Source: Coriobacteriales bacterium
Lineage (GTDB): Bacteria; Actinomycetota; Coriobacteriia; Coriobacteriales; UBA8131
Direction: 5' to 3'
DNA: 8,830 bases
NCBI GenBank assembly: GCA_031282085.1
Contig: JAITEK010000048.1
Coordinates: forward strand, 1-8,830
In this document: one piece after another, positions 1 to 6,225 of the stretch
Layout of the letters: every line of letters starts with the position of its first letter
How positions within the stretch are numbered: position 1 is the stretch's first letter
Notes under the pieces: generated by a model
The model's database searches: none
What the model saw: only the letters and a program-made list of their open reading frames with translations
What the model was told of the DNA's origin: nothing
Made by a program: the position numbers and the translations under genes

Positions 1-9
1 GAGAAGGAG

Positions 10-1500
10 ATGCTCGGCGTAACCACCTTTGACGGCGGCATCCTCGGCCGCGTGACCCTCGGCAAACGCCTCACCCTGGTCATCACGGGCTTTGCCTGCC
101 TGTTTGCGGTGCTCATCGGCAACCTCACCTGGCACATGGTCATCAATGCCGAGGCCGTGCAGAAGGACCCGTACAACGGCCACACCCTGGAACGCACCAG
201 TAACATCCAGCGCGGCGCGCTGCTCACCTCCGACGGCACGGTGCTTGCGCGCAGTGTGTGGGACGAAAGTACCGGGCGCTGGCAGCGCACCTACCCCGAA
301 GGCACGCTTGCGGCTCATGTGGTGGGCTACAACTCGCCGGCCTTCGGCGCGGCCGGTGCGGAGAGCGCCTACGCCGACATACTCGCAGGCCAGAGTGGCT
401 TTGGCACCTGGGCGAGCGCGCTTAACGCCTTTGCCGGCCTCAAGACGCCCGGCAATGACGCGTACCTCACCATCGACTCACGCATCCAGGCGGCGGCCGA
501 GCAGGCGCTCGTAGGCGAGGTCGGCGGCGTGGCGGTGCTCGACGCCGCATCTGGCGATGTGCTCGCCTTAGCCAGCGCCCCCAGCTACGACAACAATATG
601 GTTGAGGATCTCCTCGCCACAAACGGGGACGACGGCACCGGTTTGGGCGGCGGCTCGGGTGTGTTGTTCAACCGCGCGACGCAGGGGCTGTACGCGCCGG
701 GCTCGACCTTTAAGACCGTCACGCTCGCCAGCGCGCTCACTAAGGGCTCGGCCACGCTCGACACCGTCTATAACGCACCCGGCAGCATTGAGATAGGCAA
801 CGCCCCCATCACGAACTTCGATAACTACGCCTATGGCGACGTCCCGCTGCTCAAGGGCTATGAGCTCTCCTCAAACACCGTATTTGCGCAGGTAGCGGAC
901 GAGATAGGAGCCGAGCAGCTCTGCGAGACCGCCGGGCGCTTTGGCTTTAACCGCAGCCTCAGCACAGACTTTGAGGTTGCGACCTCGCTCATGCCCGAGC
1001 CAGCCGAGATGACCCAGTGGGAGACCGCCTGGGCAGGCGTGGGCCAGCCCGTTGGCGAGCACAAAAGCCCTGCGGGCCCGCAGGCCACCGTGCTGCAGAT
1101 GGCCCTGGTGGGCGCCGGCATCGCGAATGACGGCGTGGTCATGAAGCCGCATCTCCTTGAGCGGGTGATGAGCGCCGAGGGCGTGGAGGTGCAGACCGGC
1201 GCCGAAGAAAGCCTCGGCGAGGCGGTCTCTCCCTCCGTTGCCTCCAAGATACAGCAGGCGATGGAAGGCGTGGTTAAAGAGGGCACCGGCACCGCCGCAC
1301 AGATAAGCGGCTACACCGTGCGCGGCAAAACCGGTACCGCTCAAACAAACAACCCCAAGGACAACTCGTGGTTCGTGGGGTACGTGGAGGTCGGTGGCCG
1401 CAACGTTGTGGTGGCCATCGTGCTTGAGGAGACAGCAGGTGGCGCCGCTACCCCTAAAGCCCGCGACATCCTGCAAGCTGCAATAGAAGTGTATGAATGA
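10..1500 (+). CDS. pbpA: PbpA-type class B penicillin-binding protein (D,D-transpeptidase)
   Basis: This is a membrane-anchored transpeptidase that cross-links peptidoglycan outside the membrane. Seen: an N-terminal hydrophobic segment at about residues 21-42, a short N-terminal domain containing the class B-like RGALLTSDG stretch, and then a transpeptidase domain with all three active-site motifs. These are GSTFK (nucleophile S232, K235), SSN (287-289) and KTG (440-442). The length of 496 aa matches actinobacterial PbpA, and there are no PASTA domains. The protein ends soon after the transpeptidase domain. In Actinobacteria this gene usually lies between an ftsW/rodA gene and pknB; here pknB follows after 47 bp. 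The start is uncertain: a GAGAAGGAG purine run directly abuts ATG 10 with no spacing, and the frame is open to the window edge, so the true start may lie upstream, or at GTG 52. The family is secure; PbpA rather than another class B PBP is inferred from context. Confidence 0.93.
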   Translation: MLGVTTFDGGILGRVTLGKRLTLVITGFACLFAVLIGNLTWHMVINAEAVQKDPYNGHTLERTSNIQRGALLTSDGTVLARSVWDESTGRWQRTYPEGTLAAHVVGYNSPAFGAAGAESAYADILAGQSGFGTWASALNAFAGLKTPGNDAYLTIDSRIQAAAEQALVGEVGGVAVLDAASGDVLALASAPSYDNNMVEDLLATNGDDGTGLGGGSGVLFNRATQGLYAPGSTFKTVTLASALTKGSATLDTVYNAPGSIEIGNAPITNFDNYAYGDVPLLKGYELSSNTVFAQVADEIGAEQLCETAGRFGFNRSLSTDFEVATSLMPEPAEMTQWETAWAGVGQPVGEHKSPAGPQATVLQMALVGAGIANDGVVMKPHLLERVMSAEGVEVQTGAEESLGEAVSPSVASKIQQAMEGVVKEGTGTAAQISGYTVRGKTGTAQTNNPKDNSWFVGYVEVGGRNVVVAIVLEETAGGAATPKARDILQAAIEVYE

Positions 1501-1512
1501 CGGAGTATGGAC

Positions 1513-1518
1513 TATAAT
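1513..1518 (+). promoter_or_regulatory. Candidate -10 element (TATAAT) in the pbpA-pknB gap
   Basis: A perfect TATAAT lies in the 47-bp gap, 29 bp before the pknB start codon. It would start transcription near 1525 and leave a leader of about 23 nt that contains the pknB Shine-Dalgarno. No good -35 is seen: the hexamer at 17-bp spacing is TGTATG, and there is no TGn extension. It may give pknB its own promoter in addition to read-through from pbpA. A chance match is possible, although such an AT-rich word is uncommon in this G+C-rich DNA. Confidence 0.4.
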
Positions 1519-1547
1519 GGAAGCCCCGACCCCCCAGGGAGATTGAC

Positions 1548-3485
1548 GTGATAAACAGAGTATTCAGCAATCGGTATCGACTGATTGAGAAAATCGGCAT
1601 CGGCGGAATGGCCGAAGTCTATAAGGCGACCGACGAGGTGCTCGGCCGCACCGTCGCTGTTAAGGTGATGCTGCCGCAGTACGCGAGCGACCCCACCTTT
1701 GCCGCACGCTTTAAGCAGGAGGCGCAATCGGCGGCCAACCTGCAAAGCCCGTACATCGTCAACATCTACGACTGGGGACATGACAGCTCGGATAACACGT
1801 ACTACATCGTTATGGAATACGTGCGCGGCACCGACCTCAAAACCGCCATCCAGCAGCGAGGCGCCATCCAGCAGCGCAAGGTGGCTGAGATAGGTTCGCA
1901 GGTCTGCGCGGCGCTCAGCGTTGCCCACGGCTACGACATCATCCACCGCGACATCAAGCCCCACAACATCATGGTGCAGCCGGACGGCAACGCCAAGGTC
2001 ATGGATTTTGGCATCGCGCGCGCCAACGGCTCAACGATGACCCAAACGGGCAGCGTGCTCGGCACGGCCTACTACGTCTCGCCCGAGCAGGCGCAGGGCA
2101 AGCCCCTCACGCCGGCCACCGACCTCTATTCGCTCGGCGTGGTGCTCTACGAGGCCACAACCGGGCGGGTGCCCTTTGACGCGCCCGACGCCGTTGCCGT
2201 GGCGCTCAAGCAGGTTAACGAGCAGCCGACGCCGCCCTCGGAGATAAATCCCGACATCGACCCTGGGCTTGAGGCTATCATCCTGCGCGCGCTGGAGAAG
2301 AACCCCCTCAACCGCTACGCCACCGCCGAGCAGATGCGCATCGCGCTGAACAACTACCTCGCCGGGCGTCCCATCGATACCGACGTTGCGCAGTCGGCAG
2401 CGGCAACACGCGTCATGAACGCGGCCGGCCTGCCTGTCATCAACGCCGACGGGGCGCAACCGCCTGCCCACACCGCCGTTATGCCCTCTGTCGACGGCGG
2501 CCCAGCGGCCCTCAACGTGCGCTCGGCTTCGCGCGCGAAGGAGGAGGAGAAGCGCAGACGCAAGAAGCGGACGACTATTATCGCCGTAGTGGTCTCTGTG
2601 CTTGCCGTCGCGCTTATCGGCATAGGCGTTTACTACTTTTTGACGAGTGGCGCCGGTAAGGTTGAGGTGCCGGATGTCGTCGGCGAGACCGCGGAGACGG
2701 CGCGCGAGATGATAGAGGCCGCCGAGTTGCGGCCAGGCGCCGAGAAGCTCGAGGCGAGCGAAACCGTGCCGCTTGGTGTGGTTATCTCCACCGACCCCTC
2801 CGCCCGCACCAAGGTGGACAAGGACTCCGTCGTTGACCTTGTGGTGTCCTCCGGGCCCGAGAAGCCCAAAGAGGTGACGGTCCCCAATCTCAGCGGCATG
2901 ACGCTCGACCAGGCACGAGACGCGCTCACGGCGCTCAACCTGGGGTTTGAGAACCGCGGAGAACGCTTTGACGACACCATCGAGGCCGGTAAGATCTGCG
3001 CACAGGAACCCGCAGCCGATACGGTGCTTGAGGAGGGTAAGTCCGTCGTCTTCTATGTCTCCAAGGGCAAGGAGTCCAAGGTCGTGCCCTTTGTTGTGGA
3101 CTCGTCTGAGGAGGCGGCTGTTGCCGCCATTGAGGCAGCTGGGCTACAGGTCGCTCGTACGGACCCTGAGTACGACGACAGAGCAGCCGGTACCGTCATC
3201 CGTCAGTCCCCCACCGCCGCCAGCACGGCCAACAAGGGTGATACCGTGACCATCACGGTGTCCCTTGGTCCAAAGCCTATATCCGTCCCCGATCTCACCG
3301 GGCTTACACGCGAGCAGGCGACCAGCAAACTTCAGGAAGTCGGTCTGTTCATCCGTTTTGAGGACAAGGTAACCGAGGCTGCCGCGCAAATCGACAAGGT
3401 GGTGGCGCAGGATCCCGCCGCAGGCGCAAGTGCAACCAGGGAGTCTACGGTAACCGTCTACATAGGAATCAAACCCGAGTCCTAG
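1548..3485 (+). CDS. pknB: PknB-like transmembrane Ser/Thr protein kinase with four PASTA domains
   Basis: This eukaryotic-type kinase is thought to sense muropeptides or lipid II outside the cell and to phosphorylate cell-division and wall-synthesis proteins inside. Seen: a Gly-rich loop GIGGMAEV (17-24), K39, helix-C E58, the HRDIKPHN loop with D135, DFG (153-155), an activation loop with TQT (T165, T167; equivalent to the autophosphorylated threonines of M. tuberculosis PknB), and APE-like SPE (178-180). A linker follows to about 341 and ends in a basic stop-transfer patch (EEEKRRRKKR). One membrane helix lies at about 344-365. Four extracellular PASTA repeats follow, at about 371-438, 441-508, 509-575 and 576-645. 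The GTG start is chosen because AGGGAG (1536-1541) lies 6 bp upstream and the protein begins with the usual short N-terminus. Only one kinase is seen, not the pknA-pknB pair of mycobacteria. The assignment is firm. Confidence 0.96.
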   Translation: MINRVFSNRYRLIEKIGIGGMAEVYKATDEVLGRTVAVKVMLPQYASDPTFAARFKQEAQSAANLQSPYIVNIYDWGHDSSDNTYYIVMEYVRGTDLKTAIQQRGAIQQRKVAEIGSQVCAALSVAHGYDIIHRDIKPHNIMVQPDGNAKVMDFGIARANGSTMTQTGSVLGTAYYVSPEQAQGKPLTPATDLYSLGVVLYEATTGRVPFDAPDAVAVALKQVNEQPTPPSEINPDIDPGLEAIILRALEKNPLNRYATAEQMRIALNNYLAGRPIDTDVAQSAAATRVMNAAGLPVINADGAQPPAHTAVMPSVDGGPAALNVRSASRAKEEEKRRRKKRTTIIAVVVSVLAVALIGIGVYYFLTSGAGKVEVPDVVGETAETAREMIEAAELRPGAEKLEASETVPLGVVISTDPSARTKVDKDSVVDLVVSSGPEKPKEVTVPNLSGMTLDQARDALTALNLGFENRGERFDDTIEAGKICAQEPAADTVLEEGKSVVFYVSKGKESKVVPFVVDSSEEAAVAAIEAAGLQVARTDPEYDDRAAGTVIRQSPTAASTANKGDTVTITVSLGPKPISVPDLTGLTREQATSKLQEVGLFIRFEDKVTEAAAQIDKVVAQDPAAGASATRESTVTVYIGIKPES

Positions 3486-3498
3486 TCGCCCGCCGCCT

Positions 3499-3515
3499 CG
3501 CCCGTCATTCCAGCT
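3499..3515 (+). repeat. Truncated fragment of the repeat core
   Basis: The sequence GCCCGTCATTCCAGCTC just after pknB matches the start of the 3' hairpin of the full repeat (GCCCGTCATTCCGGCTT at 6325-6341), but the returning arm of the stem is absent. It looks like a remnant of an additional, truncated unit immediately upstream of the full copy. Confidence 0.4.
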
Positions 3516-3522
3516 CACGAGT

Positions 3523-3710
3523 CGTCCCACGAGGACGCTTCGCGTCCCGCGGTGTTTAGTAAGTCCGGTCGCTACCGCGCCCGGTTGGATCCTGGGACAA
3601 GCCCAGGATGACGAACCGCCCCGTCCCGCCCGTCATTCCGGGTTTATCCCGGAATCCAGTCGCGAGCGATAGCGAGCGACACCTGGAGAGCGTGCGCAGC
3701 ACGCGACACA
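3523..3710. repeat. Composite inverted repeat, copy 1 (REPIN/MITE-like)
   Basis: This ~190-bp non-coding element is shared with 6226-6409. Reading inward it has a small left stem (GGACGC/GCGTCC, 3533-3547), an outer arm (GGTCGCTACCGCG), hairpin A (ATCCTGGG/CCCAGGAT, 3589-3609), a spacer, hairpin B (ATTCCGGG/CCCGGAAT, 3635-3655), an outer arm resembling the reverse complement of the first, and a small right stem (GCGTGC/GCACGC, 3690-3704). The two halves are approximately reverse complements, so the element is a head-to-head dimer of one unit. No ORF or T-run is present. It lies 37 bp after the pknB stop and may end or protect that mRNA. A non-autonomous mobile repeat is the best reading; no transposase is seen here. 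Confidence 0.8.
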
Positions 3711-3758
3711 CAACTACGCCTGCTCCGCGACATACAATCGTTAACAAATAATTCATAG

Positions 3759-3775
3759 TAATTCTCTAGGAATTA
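3759..3775. promoter_or_regulatory. 17-bp palindromic candidate operator upstream of nifS
   Basis: TAATTCTCTAGGAATTA has perfect 6-bp arms (TAATTC/GAATTA) around a 5-bp centre. It sits in a short AT-rich island (about 3730-3795) and would cover roughly -43 to -27 relative to the predicted nifS start site, that is, the -35 zone. A palindrome of this kind suits a dimeric winged-helix regulator. The Rrf2 protein encoded at the end of the same operon is the obvious candidate, but that link is inferred from position only. Confidence 0.5.
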
Positions 3776-3789
3776 ACCGGAGTTTGTTC

Positions 3790-3795
3790 TATACT
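3790..3795 (+). promoter_or_regulatory. Probable -10 element of the nifS-nifU-rrf2 promoter
   Basis: TATACT (5 of 6 match to consensus) would place the transcription start near 3802 and give a leader of about 68 nt to the nifS ATG. No recognisable -35 is present (TAGGAA at 17-bp spacing). Its place is taken by the palindrome at 3759-3775, which is consistent with a regulated promoter that is either repressed or activator-dependent. Confidence 0.45.
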
Positions 3796-3869
3796 GTGCC
3801 TCATGCTCACCTCAAACGCCGTAAGCGACGATAAGCGAGACGAGCGACCGTCCGTAAGAAAGGAGAGAA

Positions 3870-5069
3870 ATGACCCGTCAGATCTACCTCGACAATGCGG
3901 CTACCACCGCAACGTATCCCGAGGTCGTTGAGGCCATGCTCCCTTGGTTCACCGAGCGTTATGGCAACCCTTCGTCACTGTACGAGTTTGGGCAAAGCAC
4001 TAAAGCCGCCCTCATCGATGCCCGCGAGCGCATCGCGGCACATCTGGGCGCCCCGGCCCAAGACATCTACTTCACCGCCTGCGGCACCGAGAGTGACAAC
4101 TGGGCGCTCAAGGCAACAGCCGAAGCCTACGCGAACAAGGGCAAGCACCTCATCACCTCAGCCATCGAGCACCACGCCATCTCACACACCACCGAGTGGC
4201 TGGAGAAACAGGGTTTTGAGGTTACCTACCTCCCCGTAAACGCCGACGGCCTCGTCAACCCCGCCGACCTTGCCGCCGCGCTGCGTGAGGACACCACGCT
4301 GGTCTCCATCATCTTCGCCAACAACGAGATCGGCACCGTCCAACCCATCAAGGAGCTCGCGGCCATCGCGCACGAGCGCGGCGCGTTGTTCCACACCGAC
4401 GCCGTGCAGGCCGTCGCACACCTGCCCATCAATGTGGAGGAGCTCGACGTCGACCTGCTCTCCGCCTCAGCCCACAAGTTCCACGGGCCCAAAGGCGTAG
4501 GGCTGCTCTACATCCGCAAGGGCCTCAAGACCCGCTCCTTTCTGCACGGCGGCGCGCAGGAGCGCAAACGGCGCGCCGGCACGGAGAACGTGCCCGCCAT
4601 CATCGGCATGGCAAAAGCCCTCGACCTGTGCATGGAGCGCTTCGACGAGCGCATCGCACACGAGCTTGAGCTGCGCGACCATCTCATCAACCGCGTGCTC
4701 GCCGAGGTTGAGCACGTACGCCTCAACGGACATCGCACGCTGCGACTGCCCAACAACGCGAACTTCAGCTTTGAGTTTGTTGAGGGCGAGTCGCTGCTGC
4801 TCACCCTTGAGCAAAAGGGTATCCTGGCCTCCAGCGGTTCTGCCTGCGCCTCCGGCTCGCTCGACCCGAGCCATGTGCTTTTGGCCATCGGGCTGCCGCA
4901 CGAGATAGCGCATGGTTCGCTGCGTCTGAGCCTTGGCGAGGCAACCACGCGCGAGGACATCGACTACACAGTTGAGGCCATCAAAGAGGTAGTGGAGCGG
5001 CTTCGCCAGATGAGTCCCCTCTTTGAGGACTTTATCCACGGCAAAAAAGCCCTTTCCGCGGTGCGCTAA
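3870..5069 (+). CDS. nifS: Cysteine desulfurase, NifS/IscS type
   Basis: This PLP enzyme converts L-cysteine to alanine and passes the sulfur as persulfide to the NifU/IscU scaffold for iron-sulfur cluster assembly in the cytoplasm. Seen: an N-terminal YLDNAATT motif, IEHHA near the PLP ring-stacking histidine, NNEIGT, HTDAVQA, the PLP-binding lysine K203 in SASAHKFHGPKG, RAGTEN, and the catalytic C326 in SSGSACASG on the mobile loop. The length of 399 aa is close to NifS and IscS (about 400). The ATG start has AGGAG (3861-3865) 4 bp upstream. It is the first gene of an operon with nifU and rrf2, but a 141-nt structured spacer separates it from nifU. With no isc accessory genes (hscA, hscB, fdx) in view, this looks like the minimal NifS/NifU system of anaerobes. 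Confidence 0.97.
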   Translation: MTRQIYLDNAATTATYPEVVEAMLPWFTERYGNPSSLYEFGQSTKAALIDARERIAAHLGAPAQDIYFTACGTESDNWALKATAEAYANKGKHLITSAIEHHAISHTTEWLEKQGFEVTYLPVNADGLVNPADLAAALREDTTLVSIIFANNEIGTVQPIKELAAIAHERGALFHTDAVQAVAHLPINVEELDVDLLSASAHKFHGPKGVGLLYIRKGLKTRSFLHGGAQERKRRAGTENVPAIIGMAKALDLCMERFDERIAHELELRDHLINRVLAEVEHVRLNGHRTLRLPNNANFSFEFVEGESLLLTLEQKGILASSGSACASGSLDPSHVLLAIGLPHEIAHGSLRLSLGEATTREDIDYTVEAIKEVVERLRQMSPLFEDFIHGKKALSAVR

Positions 5070-5082
5070 AGCGCCGCAAAGC

Positions 5083-5133
5083 GCTGCGCGCCGGGGAATC
5101 CCCGTTTCCCCCCTACTTCCCCGGCGCGCCAGC
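5083..5133 (+). other. Strong hairpin in the nifS-nifU spacer
   Basis: GCGCGCCGGGGAA (5086-5098) and TTCCCCGGCGCGC (5117-5129) form a perfect 13-bp stem closing an 18-nt loop. Another 3 bp (GCT/AGC) form beyond a one-base bulge at C5130. The structure starts about 14 nt after the nifS stop. No T-tract follows, so it is not a standard intrinsic terminator. It more likely protects the nifS mRNA 3' end, marks a processing site or lowers read-through to nifU. Confidence 0.7.
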
Positions 5134-5143
5134 ACCAGCAATA

Positions 5144-5188
5144 ACACCGAAAGGTGTGCCGCAGCGAGAGTCGCTCACCTGGCACACC
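5144..5188 (+). other. Two mutually exclusive RNA hairpins in the nifU leader
   Basis: GGTGT at 5153-5157 can pair in two ways. Upstream, ACACC (5144-5148) gives a 5-bp stem closed by a GAAA tetraloop. Downstream, GGTGTGCC (5153-5160) pairs perfectly with GGCACACC (5181-5188), enclosing an inner AGCGA-GAG-TCGCT hairpin (5163-5175). The word ACACCGAAA is therefore directly repeated at 5144-5152 and 5184-5192. The nifU Shine-Dalgarno (5199-5204) lies 10 nt past the second structure and stays single-stranded in both. The pairing is read directly; any regulatory role is inferred. Confidence 0.5.
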
Positions 5189-5210
5189 GAAAACAAGCAA
5201 GGAGATCGCA

Positions 5211-5651
5211 ATGGCCTACTCAGAGAAAGTCATGGAGCACTTCACCAACCCGCGCAACATGGGCGAGATAGACAACCCCAGCGGCGTCGGCACCGTGGGC
5301 AACGCACAGTGCGGCGACATCATGCGCGTGTACTTCGACATCGACAACGCGGGCATCATCCGCGACGTAAAGTTCAAGACCTTTGGCTGCGCCGCCGCCG
5401 TCGCCACCAGCAGCATGGCAACCGAGCTGGTAAAGGGCAAAACCGTGCAGGAGGCGCTCACCGTCACCAACAAAGCCGTCTGTGAGGCGCTCGACGGACT
5501 GCCCCCCATCAAAGTGCACTGTTCGCTTCTGGCCGAGGAGGCCATCCACGCGGCGCTGTGGGATTACGCCGAGAAGAACAACATCGTCATCGAGGGGCTC
5601 AAAAAACCCAAGAGCGACATCCATGAGGATGAGGACGAAGAAGATTACTGA
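5211..5651 (+). CDS. nifU: Iron-sulfur cluster scaffold protein, NifU N-terminal domain/IscU type
   Basis: This protein receives sulfur from NifS and builds a transient [Fe-S] cluster for transfer to client proteins. It is 146 aa and corresponds to the single NifU_N/IscU domain, with none of the ferredoxin-like or thioredoxin-fold Nfu domains of full-length NifU. The three cluster-ligand cysteines are present: C34 in NAQCGD (with D36), C60 in FGCAAA and C104 in KVHCSLLAEEA. LPPIKVHC is the IscU chaperone-contact region (LPPVK in E. coli). The ATG at 5211 is chosen over in-frame GTG 5154 because AAGGAG (5199-5204) lies 6 bp upstream and MAYSEKVMEHF is the usual family start. The last 10 residues are almost all acidic, an extension not needed for the fold. 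The TGA stop overlaps the rrf2 ATG. Confidence 0.96.
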   Translation: MAYSEKVMEHFTNPRNMGEIDNPSGVGTVGNAQCGDIMRVYFDIDNAGIIRDVKFKTFGCAAAVATSSMATELVKGKTVQEALTVTNKAVCEALDGLPPIKVHCSLLAEEAIHAALWDYAEKNNIVIEGLKKPKSDIHEDEDEEDY

Positions 5652-6085
5652 TGAAAACCTCCTCTAAAGCGCGGTATTCGCTGCATCTCGTCATCGACAT
5701 AGCCCAGCATCAGGATGCAGGGCCGGTGCCGCTACGCGAGGTGGCGCTCAGGCAGAACCTCTCGCTCAAGTATCTTGAGCAGCTCGCCAAGGCGCTTACG
5801 CGCGATGGCTACCTCCAGAGCGTGCGCGGTGCGCAGGGCGGCTACCTGCTCGCGCGCCCGGCCACCTCTATCAGCGCCGGCGACATCATGCGCGCCGCCG
5901 ACGGAGGGGTTCTCGCGGCAGCCTGCATCGACTCAGGGATCAACGCCTGCCCCCGCCAGTCGCTGTGCGGGACCTCCCGCTTTTGGTCGGGACTACGCGA
6001 CGCGATAGAGGATTATGTTGATGGTATTACCATCGCACAGCTCGCAACCGACGGGGCATTCGATCACGACTTCGCACTATCATAA
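5651..6085 (+). CDS. Rrf2/IscR-family transcriptional regulator
   Basis: This is a winged-helix DNA-binding protein of 144 aa. The N-terminal half matches the IscR pattern: TSKARYSLHLVIDIA, the recognition region NLSLKYLEQLAKAL (with the IscR-like E43), and the wing VRGAQGGYLLARP. Three cysteines follow, C92, C100 and C106, where IscR binds its [2Fe-2S] cluster. The spacing is C-x7-C-x5-C rather than C-x5-C-x5-C, and the position of the fourth IscR ligand (H107) is Ser109. An iron-sulfur or redox sensor is likely, but cluster type and ligation cannot be read from sequence. The start codon overlaps the nifU stop as TGATG, implying translational coupling; a GAAGAAG run in the nifU tail may serve as Shine-Dalgarno. 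It probably regulates its own operon through the palindrome at 3759-3775. No symbol is given because IscR identity is not proven. Confidence 0.93.
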   Translation: MKTSSKARYSLHLVIDIAQHQDAGPVPLREVALRQNLSLKYLEQLAKALTRDGYLQSVRGAQGGYLLARPATSISAGDIMRAADGGVLAAACIDSGINACPRQSLCGTSRFWSGLRDAIEDYVDGITIAQLATDGAFDHDFALS

Positions 6086-6135
6086 CCACGCTCAGTCGTG
6101 CTACCATACTGCATACCGCATAGCGGTTCCCAAGT

Positions 6136-6211
6136 GCCCTCGTAGCTCAGGGGATAGAGCACAGCTCTCCTAAAGCTGGTGTCGACCGTTCGAATCGGCC
6201 CGAGGGCACCA
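6136..6211 (+). tRNA. tRNA-Arg (anticodon CCT)
   Basis: A full cloverleaf is visible. The acceptor is GCCCTCG/CGAGGGC (6136-6142, 6201-6207), the D-stem GCTC/GAGC, the anticodon stem CAGCT/AGCTG, and the loop CTCCTAA with anticodon CCT at 6169-6171, which reads AGG. The variable loop is GTGTC and the T-loop TTCGAAT. The discriminator is A and CCA is encoded (6209-6211). The T-stem GACCG/CGGCC has one mismatch, A6185 opposite C6199 (positions 50 and 64). The gene stands alone after rrf2. A CTTTTT run at 6215-6220 follows and may help termination. I see no clear promoter of its own in the 50 bp upstream. Confidence 0.96.
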
Positions 6212-6225
6212 TTCCTTTTTCCACC

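Noticed and set aside
871..1476. 201-codon - strand ORF inside pbpA
   Set aside because: Shadow of the pbpA reading frame; His/Gly/Leu-rich composition and no ribosome site.
3144..3530. 128-codon - strand ORF over the pknB 3' end
   Set aside because: Antisense to PASTA repeats 3 and 4; Gly/Arg-rich translation typical of a shadow frame.
3561..3704. Clustered direct/inverted units considered as a CRISPR array
   Set aside because: There are no regularly spaced identical repeats with unique spacers; the units are inverted hairpins instead.
4467..5147. 226-codon - strand ORF antisense to nifS
   Set aside because: It lies opposite a clear nifS gene; long antisense frames are expected in G+C-rich DNA, and its translation has no recognisable features.
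6065..6100. CACGAC...GTCGTG inverted repeat after rrf2, considered as a terminator
   Set aside because: Only 6 bp of stem with a 24-nt loop and no T-run, and it spans the rrf2 stop codon; too weak to call.
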